Source: Siphonodentalium dalli
Lineage: Eukaryota > Mollusca > Scaphopoda > Gadilida > Siphonodentaliidae
Reading direction: 5' to 3'
Assembly: GCA_032622095.1 (NCBI GenBank)
Contig: CP136065.1
Span: forward strand, 207,058,151-207,122,150
Length of the DNA stretch: 64,000 nt
In this document: positions 28,076 through 39,199 of the stretch, piece after piece
How positions within the stretch are numbered: the first letter of the stretch is position 1
Layout: each line of letters starts with the position of its first letter
Program-made: the position numbers and the translations under genes
The notes under the pieces: model-generated
The model's database searches: none
The model's input: only the letters and a program-made list of their open reading frames with translations
What the model was told of the DNA's origin: nothing

Positions 28076-28412
28076 CTGGACATTCAAATGAAGAATCCCA
28101 TAGTTCTGCCTTCGGCCGACCGCTGAAGTCTACTGCCCGTTTCACAAACGCTTCCCGAATGACGTCATAGCCGCTCAGTACAACGATTGGCTTATGGAAA
28201 AACCAGAACGTGAAGACGTCGCCATAACGTTTCCTATGTTCCTCAAAGAGGATGCTATAATCCTTGATAAAAATACTCAACATGTTTCCGAATAGTGGAA
28301 AAGGTAATGGTCCTGGGTGACAATGCTTCCGTCCATAAAACCAGAAATAGTAATATAATAATCCCGCAAAAACTAGACCAATAATCCACCATCCAGTCCC
28401 AATTAACAACAT
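28076..28412 (-). CDS. Cytochrome P450 gene A, exon 1 (CYP2 clan)
   Basis: The N-terminal signal anchor ('WWIIGLVFAGLLYYYFWFY', about residues 8-26) is followed by the Pro-rich hinge 'HPGPLPFPLFGNM' and the helix A/B region 'HRKRYGDVFTFWFFHKP...VVLSGYDVIREAF', all typical of microsomal CYP2-clan enzymes. It ends 'RPKAELWDSSFECPG' at a GTAAC donor in phase 1, which joins in frame to exon 2 at 4391. The start is the first Met, immediately before the anchor. The intron that follows is about 23.7 kb, stretched by the Polinton. Substrate unknown. Confidence 0.88.
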
Positions 28413-28766
28413 GTCGAACTACTGTTTTGATATCAGCACTATTTGGTTACCAAAACGAATCGAATCATTCCACGAACAGTCGGTTATACAAGTATGCGTG
28501 TGGAAAGAGCAGACGTTAATGCTATCGACTATGAACTTTGCTGTAGAGGCAGTATTGTAGTCAACAAGCTAATTACACGCTCGAGTGCTGGAATATTAAT
28601 CTTACAATGTGACATTGAGCCGTGAACGTTGATGTTATTGGGTAAACTAGGCTTATGTAACTATCTGGGGCGGGTGAAGTTATTTATGGCTACGAATTAA
28701 TTACCAGAACAAACAAAGCTGATTTCGTGTATATGAAGTGTCTAGCCGAATACGATGAGAACAACG
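28413..28766. promoter_or_regulatory. Probable upstream region of P450 gene A
   Basis: About 350 bp between the P450 start codon and the satellite array, so the gene's promoter must lie here or within the array. I see no clear TATA box at a convincing distance. Confidence 0.35.
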
Positions 28767-31700
28767 TAGGGTCGCATTAGCGCACTGTATACCGGCCTCT
28801 TCGGGGGTCGCAATACAGCAACGTATAGTCTCTAAGATGGTCGCAGTACCATAGACGGCCTCCACGATGGTGGCATTACAAACCGTATAAGACGGGCCTC
28901 TTATGAGGGTCGCATAACAGCACCGTATACAGTCTCTAACAGGGTCGCATTAGCGCACCGTAAAAGGGCCTCTACGGGATTCGCATAACAGCACCGTATA
29001 CAGTCTCTAAGAGGGTCGCATTAGCGCACGTATACAGTCTCAAAGAGGGTCGCTTTAGCGCACTGTAGACAGGCCTCTACCGGAGTCGCATTACAGCACC
29101 GTATACAGTCTCTGAGAGGGTCTCATTAGCACACCGTATACAGTCTCTATGAGGGCCGCAGTACAGCACAGTATACAGTCTCTAAGATGGTCTACAGTCT
29201 CTGAGAGGGTCGCATTACCGCACTGTATACAGTCTCTGAGAGGGTCGCATTACCGCACTGTATACAGTCTCTAAGAGGGTCGCATTACCGCACAGTATAC
29301 AGTCTCTGAGAGGGTCGCATTACAGCACTGTATACAGTCTCTAAGAGGGTCGCATTAGCGCACTGTATACAGTCTCTATGAGGGCCGCAGTACAGCACAG
29401 TATACAGTCTCTAAGATGGTCGCATTACCGCACCGTATACAGTCTCTGAGAGGGTCGCATTACATCACTGTATACAGTCTCTAAGAGGGTCACATTAGCT
29501 TACTGTATACAGTCTCTATGAGGGCCGCAGTACAGCACAGTATACAGTCTCTAAGATGGTCGCATTACCGCACCGTATACAGTCTCTGAGAGGGTCGCAT
29601 TACAGCAAAGTATAGAGTCTCTGAGAGGGTCGCATTACCGCACTGTATACAGTCTCTGAGAGGGTCGCATTACCGCACTGAATACAGTCTCTGAGAGGGT
29701 CGCATTACCGCACTGTATACCGTCTCTGATAGGGTCGCATTACCGCACTGTATACAGTCTCTAAGATGGTCGCATTACCGCACCGTATACAGTCTCTGAG
29801 AGGGTCGCATTACAACACAGTATACAGTCTCTGAGAGGGTCGCATTACCGCACTGTATACAGTCTCTAAGAGGGTCGCATTACCGCACCGTATACAGTCT
29901 CTGAGAGGGTTGCATTACAGCACTGTATGCAGTCTCTAAGAGGGTCGCATTAGCGCACTGTATACAGTCTCTAAGAGGGTCGCATTAGCGCACTGTATAC
30001 AGTCTCTGGGATGGTCGCATTACCGCACTGTATACGGTCCTCCGTGGGGATCGCATTAGCACACTCTATAGGGTTTCTAAGACGGTCGCATTAGCACACC
30101 GTATACAGTCCGCCATGAGGTTCGCATTACCGCACTGAAGTCGGGCCTCTACGGGGGGCGCATTACAGCACCGTATACAGTCTTTGAGAGAGTCGCATTA
30201 GCACACTATATACAACCTCTAAGAGGGTCGCATTAGCACACCGTATACAGTCTCTAAGAGGGTCGCATTAGCACACTATATACAACCTCTAAGAGGGTCG
30301 CATTAGCAAACCGTATACAGTCCGACATGAGGTTCGCATTAGCGCACTGTAGTCGGGCCTCTACGGGGGTCGCAGTACAGCACCGTATACAGTCTCTAAG
30401 AGGGTCGCGTTAGCTCACGGTATACAATCTCTAAGAGGGTCGCGTTAGCTCACTGCAAACGGGCCTCTACGAGGGTCGAATTACAACACAGTATAATTCT
30501 CTGAGAGGGTCGCATTAGCGCACTGTATACGGGATTCTACGGGGGTCGCATTACAGCACCGTATGCAGTCTCTAAGATGGTCACATTAGCACACCGTATA
30601 CAGTCTCTAAGACGGTCACATTAGCATACCGTATACAGTCTCTAAGAGGGTCACATTAGCATACCGTATACAGTCTCTAAGATGGTCGTATTGGTGCACT
30701 GTATGCGGGCCTCTACGGGGGTCGCGGTACAGCACTGTATAGTCTCTAAGAGGGTCACATTAGCACACCGTATACATTCTCTAAGAGGGTCGCATTAGCG
30801 CACTGATTAGTCTCTAAGAGGGTCGCATTAGCGCACTGTATACAGTCTCTAAGAGGGTCACATTAGCATTCCGTATACAGTCTCTAAGATGGTTACATTA
30901 ACACACCGTATACCGTCTCTAAGAGGGTCACATTAACACACCGTATACAGTCTCTAAGAGGATCGCATTAGCATACCGTATACAGTCTCTAAGAGGGTCG
31001 CATTAACACACCGTATACAGTCTCTAAGAGGGTCACATTAACACACCGTATACAGTCTCTAAGAGGGTCACATTAACACACCGTATACAGTCTCTAAGAG
31101 GGTCACATTAGCACACCGTATACAGTCTCTAAGAGGGTCACATTAGCACACCGTATACAGTCTCTAAGAGGGTCACATTAGCACACCGTATACAGTCTCT
31201 AAGAGGGTCACATTAACACACCGTATACAGTCTCTAAGAAGGTTACATTAACACACCGTATACAGTCTCTAAGAGGGTCACATTAACACACCGTATACAG
31301 TCTCTAAGAGGGTCACATTAACACACCGTATACAGTCTCTAAGAGGGTCACATTAGCACACCGTATACAGTCTCTAAGAGGGTCACATTAGCACACCGTA
31401 TACAGTCTCTAAGACGGTCACATTAGCCCACCGTATACAGTCTCTAAGAGGGTCACATTAGCATACCGTATACAGTCTCTAAGAGGGTCACATTAGCACA
31501 TCGTATACAGTCTCTAAGAGGGTCACATTAGCACACCGTATAGTCTCTAAGAGGATCTCATTAACACACCGTATACAGTCTCTAAGAGGGTCACATTAAC
31601 ACACCGTATACAGTCTCTAAGAGGGTCACATTAACACACCGTATACAGTCTCTAAGAGGGTCACATTAACACACCGTATACAGTCTCTAAGAGGGTCACA

Positions 31701-32295
31701 TTAACACACCGTATACAGTCTCTAAGAGGGTCACATTAACACACCGTATACAGTCTCTAAGAGGGTCACATTAGCACACCGTATACAGTCTCTAAGAGGG
31801 TCACATTAACACACCGTATACAGTCTCTAAGAGGGTCACATTAACACACCGTATACAGTCTCTAAGAGGGTCACATTAGCACATCGTATACAGTCTCTAA
31901 GAGGGTCACATTAGCACACCGTATACAGTCTCTGAGAGGGTCACATTAGCGCACTGTATACATTCTATAATAGCGTCGCCTTAGCGCACTGTATACAGTC
32001 TCTAAGAGGGTCGCATTAGCACACCGTATACAGTCTCTGAGATGGTCACATTAGCGCACCGTATACAGTCTATAATAGCGTCGCCTTAGCGCACTGTATA
32101 CAGTCTCTAAGAGGGTCGCCTTAGCGCACTGTATACAGTCTCTAAGAGGGTCGCATTACAGCACCGTATATGTCCATAAGAGGGTCGCATTAGCACACCG
32201 TATACATTATCTAAGAAGGTCGCTTTAGCACACTGTATACGGTCATATACGAGGGTCGCATTACAGCACCGCACACAATCATATACGATGGTCCA
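28767..32295. repeat. 35-bp satellite array, about 100 copies
   Basis: Unit GTATACAGTCTCTAAGAGGG followed by TCACATTAACACACC; successive GTATAC sites are 35 bp apart. Copies before about 30,700 are heterogeneous and mostly read TCGCATTACCGCAC or TCGCATTAGCGCAC, hence richer in CpG. Copies at about 30,870-31,930 are homogenised as TCACATTARCACACC. The edges are more diverged, as expected of unequal exchange. There are no unique spacers, so it is not CRISPR-like. Confidence 0.95.
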
Positions 32296-35200
32296 AGGTT
32301 CGCGCTGCCGATTGATAATTAAGTAAATAGCTATAAATTAAATTAAATTTCACCAAATTTAGCACCTACCTTTTTTGCTTTTGTCATCCGGCATATAGTA
32401 TAGCTTGCATTTAATCGGTCGGAAACAAAACAGATTTCGATCCGATCGCAATATTGCTAGTTTGGTCCTAATTGAAATCGTATATTGGTTTCGCAGCTTA
32501 TGTCAAATCGACTTCCTGTATTACATGATTGAATGGGTTTCTCATTTATACTCGATTATAACACAGCGTAGGCTATTGACTCAAATCTGGCAAATATTCG
32601 TCAAACAAAGGACTTCATGAAGTCTAGCTCGTTAGGAAACTATCATACTGCTATTCAATCAAATCTAATTGCATATCATGATTAGCTTTCTCAATAGGGT
32701 AGGCTTTAGTAATTAGAACATTTGAAACCAAACAAAATCTTTTAGGAACTCCAAATATATTTTCCCTCCAAATCATCAACAATATAATTATAATGAAGTA
32801 AAACGTGGGACCTCCAACTCAAATTGGGCACAACTATGACGGTGGCATGCACAGAACACACCACCAGCCAGCCCGTCTGCGCTCAAGAGACACTGAGGTC
32901 AACAACTTAAATTGGTAGTATGATCACAGGACGCCGTGGAGCATTCACAAAAATATTACTGGAAAATTAGAAACGTTATGACCTGCATAAAGAAAAGCCA
33001 GAGAAACGTCTGGCTACTGATTTTCATGGCAAAGTTGGCGACTTACAACATGGTACCACTTGAAAAAGTTGGTTAATAAGAAACTTGCTTTCTATGTTTT
33101 GGAGACCCATGTATAGGTATACACCAGTTAAGACACGTCCATATTGTGAATCTGCTCTCGCGACACCACGAAGGTTTGTAAGAAATGGAAATTACAGAAA
33201 CTATATGGGCAAAATGATCTCTGGAAGCCGTGGACCATTCGCAATAAACAGCGAAATTGTCAATGACACTGTAGCTCAACTTGGATTAGGGATAGTCTCA
33301 TACATTACAGTCAATGGAGCGATAAGCACATTCAAAAGGTTTAAGAAATAGAGGTCAACATGACAAGCCATATGAAGTTTGAAATCTATTGGATGAATAA
33401 TATTGGCTGTAGGGTATTATGAAGTATTTAGTCATAAAGAGTAAAATCCAAGATGGCTGCCGGCAGCCATGTTTTTCATCGAACATCGTTCAAATGCGAT
33501 AGCCCCCAAGTGATCCTGAACATGCCTATAAATTTTCAAACATTTATCCTTTAAACATGGGCTACATGGTGTTCCGATATTTCAAATATGAAATTCATGT
33601 TGGCCGCTGGAGGTCATGCAGAGGTCATCCTGAAGATCTAATTAAAGTTTGGTGACGACTGATTAAGGGATGTTGCATGTAGGATGTATCGAAGGATTTA
33701 GTCATGTAAACAGTAAATTCCGAGATGGCTGCTGGCGGCCATTTATTTTAACGAATTTTGAAAACAAATGTAGAACTGCTTATTAGTATCTGATTCAGCA
33801 TTTTAGGTACACCCCAAGGTTGGTTACTGTAATGCCCATATATGATGTACGTGATCTATATTTGCGAATGTTCGTCTGTCAGACTGTCCCGTATATCTGT
33901 CCGCTATATAATTTAATGGGGGCCATTTAGATGGCTCCAAATGAATCTAAAATCTAACGGGAACGATAAAGGTGCAGGTTAAACTTGTTCTAAGTTACTC
34001 TGTCGGAGAGTCGGTATGGAAGAAATGTGGGGCACCAAATCTTTGAGTTTGATTTTTTAGAAGTGGCACTATAGGTCGGGCTGTTTAGGGGGCAAAAAAC
34101 AGACATATGCATGTCTATTGTTATATCCATTAGACAGGGAATACGTGTATAATGATGTGATTCAAGGTTGCCAAAATCGGCACCGTCTGTTTCAAGGAGA
34201 AGCAGAACAATTAAATAAAATCATTTCATTGTCGATTTATAGTCACTTCCATGCTAAAGGGCATACACTAGTGTAGTCTAAACTTTCAGAAGTTGTGCGA
34301 TCCGGGAAGGTAAGATAAGACAAGAGGCCGAGGACCACTAATTGTGATGTTGGTATAAATTCATTAAGTCAAATTCGTGATCCTTGTTTTCTATTTTCAG
34401 TCCCATATGGCAACCAACGGTATTATTAAGCTAAAGTTACGGAATATATGTTGCAAGAGATGTCGATCGTTTGACTTTGAGTTGAAGCAGGGAGCGTAAA
34501 ATATGAACACCTTGACAAAACAAAGAGAAGCATCGCCAGAAATAACTTTGGAAGACCGACAACATTTCTATTAGTTGACCCAATTGTTTACTGGGTGTTA
34601 AATCTAAATATCTTGTAGTAAAATTCAGTTAGATTGCAGTTTAACGATTAATGCTGCACAGAAAATGTCAGTTTTCTTGTCTGCATTCATATCCAATCAT
34701 ATCTTAGAAAAATGTCATAATTAAATAAAACTGAAATTTACCGAATGGCGTGGCTATATTGTCTCCATTTTTGGGGTGTCTGCCTTTGTTTGTTGGATAC
34801 TGTCCAAACGTATATGTGGGTCATAGGCTGGAAAGCTTGAGGTACAAGTTGAAAACGGCGTTTTTCCTAAGTTGAAAATGTCGGTATGCTACATTGGTAC
34901 CAGGAGTGCAGTTAGTTGCATGACAAATGCAAGTTATACAGCACCCAAAGGAATATTTCTACCCACCGCCCCTGATGGTGAAGCGTTTAAGTAGTATAAA
35001 CTGCACCTATATGGCACACCTGACTCATTGACACTCTGGAGCACAACCTAGATTGTCAACCAGTTGGATATTACCCCATAGTGTCAGCATATCCTACTCA
35101 TGCCATGCCAGGCAGCAATTATACTAATGATCCCGCTGAAATATAGCAGACTGCGCGATATTAATTGTTTTCGGCATTGTGCATGTGAACTGATCAGATC

Positions 35201-35756
35201 AGATTCCTCCACTAAACCAAATACGATCGATTATTTTTCACAAATATTCTTGTAATTTATCTGGTTGCTTAGCATTCAATAATAAATATAATAATAATCA
35301 TCAAGCATAACATATAATTTGCGACATGTTTACCCGTCTTTCCCTTTGACGGCTGTGTTATGAGACAGTGAAGTGTTTGTGAAAATTCAAAAAGAGATAT
35401 TCATTGAATATGGTCCATTAATGTTCTGACTCCCATGCACTTGTGGTATCTGATTTGATTAAATTGTATGCAGCATGAAGGATAAATCTACAATCCCGAA
35501 CGTTCGGCTGGTTTTTCGTTTTGCGAGATAACTACTCGTTAAATTAATGATATGTACCTATTTCCTTGACAAGTTTTTTATTATTACCACGTCTTTGTGA
35601 GTTATTAAGCCTCACTCAGTTCAGTACAATCCGACTCGCCCATTATCACATGGAGACTCCTTTATTGACAAGATGTTAATAGAGGAGTCGCTCGTCCATT
35701 ATCAATTGTTGCAAATACAAACACGTCTTTGAACAGAAATTATAATGAAACCATTA

Positions 35757-35965
35757 TACATATCTCCTATTTCTCGGCACATGTTGGTAACTAAGATATA
35801 GGTCTTTAATTAATCGTAAGCAATTTTGCGGGAGTCCGCATGTATAACCCCCCCCCCCCCCCACACACACACATATCTCCTATTTCTCGACGCATATTGG
35901 TAACTAAAATATAGGTCTTTAATTAATCGTAAGCAGTTGTGCGGGAGTCCGTGTGTATAGCTCCC
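35757..35965. repeat. Tandem duplication of about 110 bp with a C-run
   Basis: Two copies beginning TATCTCCTATTTCTCG and ending in GCGGGAGTCCG, separated by a poly-C tract and a CA run at 35848-35870. Confidence 0.85.
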
Positions 35966-36266
35966 ACCCACATTTGCTGGAATGAGAACAACTGTCATTT
36001 GGTCAGAGAAAGCGATAAATCAATGGTCATTTTATATGAAATAACTGATTATGAAACCGGCCATCGGTGCGTTTGTGTAATATGGATTGTGTTACTTTCG
36101 CCGAATACAATAAATAGTACTTCTACATTATGGTCAAGATTTTATTTGACGATATCTGATGTAAATATCGTCCGTTGTCGGGTTGTATAGGGTGCTACAG
36201 CCCAGTCCTCTGCAACAACCCGTCCCGATTATCCGCAGAACTTAGAAAAAGAGCATATAACACGGT

Positions 36267-36864
36267 GTTACGCCGAGTTTTGTAGTAACTGCCGAGTTAT
36301 GTGGGAGCTCACGAGTTATGTAGTAACATTCGCCGAATTAGGTAGTAATTTTAGGTCACGAGTTCTGTAGTAGAAAATCAACGGGTTGTGTAGTAAAAAA
36401 CAAACAATCGCCAAGTTTGGGCGTTCTACAATATTATATGGTAAATTCAATGTTTATTTGTGTAGGATTGTGTGTGACGGACGCTCTTTTTATTTATTAA
36501 TGCCCATTTAAGACGTCTCAGATCCACAGCACTTATCCCGTGGCACTCCCCGTGTCAATTTATCCATGTGTATCAATGTTCAACGACCCAATCGGTCCAG
36601 TTGTGTTTTTAACATCTGCCTAACCGTACCAAACGATCTACTGCTTTCGAGAGAGAGAAAGGAAACAAAAATTATGTACCGAAGGAACAATACCAAGTTG
36701 AGCAAGAACGAGAAGAAAACAAAATGTTGCAACTAAATTAGATGATGTTTTGTTTGTTTTTGACTGCACAACTCGTTGATTATCTACTACATAACTCGTT
36801 GAATTTACTACAGAAATTGCGAGCGACCACATAACTCGGCAGTTACTACAAAACTCGGCGTAAC
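36267..36864. mobile_element. Foldback element with 38-bp inverted repeats
   Basis: Perfect 38-bp inverted repeats (36267-36304 and 36827-36864) start GTTACGCCGAGTTTTGTAGT. Subterminal GAGTTATGTAGTAA-like units repeat inward on both sides. No ORF and no clear target duplication. Probably a non-autonomous DNA transposon of unknown family. Confidence 0.7.
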
Positions 36865-37843
36865 CCACGTGAATAATGCATATAGTGGATGTTAGTTGCA
36901 TGGAAGTGTAATAAACACAGAATATCACACGTGTTACAAGCCAGCAATTGATCGCGACATGATAACACAACCATGAGCCCTTTGGTACTATTTATCACTG
37001 TGTATATCCGACACCGGAAATTATGCATGAAAATTTCATTTGTTTACACAATATGCCGATTTTTTTTACCGAATATTCGTGATTGTTAAAAACCAGGACA
37101 CATCAGGAAGATAAAATCCCTCTGAATATCAGTAGAGTATACTGTACTTTTAAAATATACTATCTACACATTCTGGATATAAAGTACGTCCTCAGAAATT
37201 ACGGATATTAGGTTAAATTCTACGGATCGTCTGGAACTTGGTATTATAAACGACCGATGTTCTTATATCTAAAACGTATGTATGTTTACATATTGCTATG
37301 TACATGACGTAAGAAAGGTCGACAACGACATACATAGCATCAAACATGAGTTTTTCGGCTGTTTGTTAAATTATTGGCGAAAGACATACTTATTTGGTGT
37401 ACAGCGAAATGCAATTCGCATGTTTTGTTACTGTACGGCATATTGCAAGCCCGAAACTATATCTGCCAATTGTAGGCAAATTATTGGGTCAAAATAGGAG
37501 TAATATCATTACACACTATCATGGTGACGATTGTAAATGAGCATTAATGATTATAGACCTCCCATTTTCTAATGTTCGAAGTCAATCTTAGTTTACACCA
37601 TGTCTGACTTCATACACCAGTACTGGTTAGTAACTGCACGCCAACGATGGTTTTATAAATGTAAAATAAAATGTGCTGTTCAGATCTGCTGATTTCGGAC
37701 GGAGCTATCTCCCTTTTTCGACTATAAACTCATTCCAATTAGAATCTGCCGATTATTATTCCATCATGTACAAATTCCACACATATTGTGTTTTTCTGAG
37801 CTTGTGTCTCATATGGTTGCTGTAGCACACTTGGCGACATGGT

Positions 37844-38011
37844 TCAACGACATCTTAATTTATGTATCTTCAGGGAATACTCGTATTCAGTTTTAAATCC
37901 GCATATCTCACATGTTGTTTCGTTGTCCACCTGAACAGACTCTACTATGGGTGCGATCTCAAGTGATGACATTTTGGACAGAATGAATACCTCGTTCGCA
38001 ATTTGTGCCAT
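37844..38011 (-). CDS. Short ORF or exon with one C2HC zinc finger, 55 aa
   Basis: Residues 34-54 read 'CEICGFKTEYEYSLKIHKLRC', a C-x2-C-x12-H-x3-C pattern, i.e. a single zinc finger with Cys in place of the last His, right at the C-terminus. The preceding residues are acidic and aliphatic. It could be a micropeptide, the terminal exon of a spliced gene, or a fragment. A stretch at about 38087-38213 on the same strand is bounded by TTTTTTTTAG and CAG|GTCAGT and could be an upstream exon, but I could not fix its frame. Confidence 0.35.
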   Translation of the reverse strand: MAQIANEVFILSKMSSLEIAPIVESVQVDNETTCEICGFKTEYEYSLKIHKLRCR

Positions 38012-38737
38012 TTATACATACAGTACATATAAATGGCGCTTTGAACGGACATCACGATGTGGACATCGTGTTATCTTATTACTGACCTGATTTGTAAATA
38101 GAAAGGCCATTATAACCCCAGTGCATGAATGATGTGGTAAGTTCATTGCTGGTGAAATTATTGGCAGCTGCGCACGTTTGTTCACGCCCCATGCAGTTTC
38201 GGCGAATATCTAAAAAAAACAAAAAAGGTTGATGAGCCCACCCATCCCAACACCACAACGCTCCATATAGAGATAATTTTTGAACTATTCTATTAAGGTT
38301 TATGGTAGCAGGCATCCATATGATGAAACGAGTCGCAATGGCAACATTATGTCACTTGTCCTTGTAGGATAACTCCATGCAAATTCAAGAATCAACCCAT
38401 TAATCTACATGTATGTCAAATTTAAACAACTGAATTTGTTCAGGATGCAGCGGGCCTGGTCGTTTGACAACTGCAAAAGAGTCGCATTGCTGAACACCAC
38501 CTTGAATAATCCCATATCTGAAGGAATGATAAGAACAATTTATGGAATAAAATATTTATATAGATGAATATTTATGTATATATGAATATCTATCATTCTC
38601 ACAAGTTTATGATCACAATTAAATTTATTGGAAAAGGAAAACAATAGTTTTCATTAGGTGAGCAAATATGAACAAAGATATTGTATTAGTTTAAACAGTA
38701 TTTATTCCATGAACAATACAACATAAATTACAACATA

Positions 38738-38989
38738 TCAGAATATAACATCATGGACCGGATTCGACATCAAGCGTGTGTGCTTATGTGAGTCGTTTCC
38801 GGGAATCAGTTTTTTGTCCATCCCACCCAGCGAGAGAGCGACTGTCTGATTTATATAATGTGGTGTCGTACGATATACATTCCGTAATCCAGATACTACT
38901 GTCGTTCCATGTAGCCGATTATTACTCTCGCGAGGTGGGGTGGGTGTAGGTACGTCAGGTAATGGCATTATGTAATTGTGTATAGGCAT
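38738..38989 (-). CDS. Putative terminal exon or small protein, 83 aa
   Basis: An 83-residue frame with a Pro-rich start ('PLPDVPTPTPPRES') and no recognised domain. It is followed by a 31-nt 3' stretch and AATAAA on the minus strand (TTTATT at 38701-38706). The nearby signal makes a real 3' end plausible, but no similarity supports it. Confidence 0.25.
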   Translation of the reverse strand: MPIHNYIMPLPDVPTPTPPRESNNRLHGTTVVSGLRNVYRTTPHYINQTVALSLGGMDKKLIPGNDSHKHTRLMSNPVHDVIF

Positions 38990-39199
38990 GAAGAATAATT
39001 AATGTTTTATAGATAATGATGGTGTATCTCTTCCCTATGTTTCTGTATAGATTCAGATATGTACATGTAGAATAAACTTCGTGTCGCAAAAGCGTCCAAC
39101 ATATTTCTTTTCACTGGCTCTTCTTTCCACTTTTTTTTCATTAATGTGCAATTATGTATGGTTTATATATTAAATAGATATATAAGTAGATAAAATATG

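Larger units (their letters stand above)
32296..37843. other. Intergenic sequence without supported genes
   Basis: No gene is supported. It contains diverged copies of the 'catggctgcc...catcttgga' repeat near 33440-33790, a duplicated short motif at 32919-32950 and 33208-33240, and two repeats listed separately. The ORF at 33085-33351 has no recognisable domain. A 30-bp stretch at 36996-37025 (ACTGTGTATATCCGACACCG and following bases) recurs inverted just downstream of the P450 gene B stop (44711-44745). Confidence 0.5.

Noticed and set aside
28767-32295. Regular 35-bp repeats suggesting a CRISPR array
   Set aside because: Repeats are contiguous with no unique spacers, in an animal genome; it is a satellite.
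33085-33351. 88-aa ORF with weak resemblance to a small mitochondrial subunit
   Set aside because: Similarity is limited to a few residues near the C-terminus; no splice or poly(A) context. A short motif repeated at 32919-32950 suggests a repeat instead.
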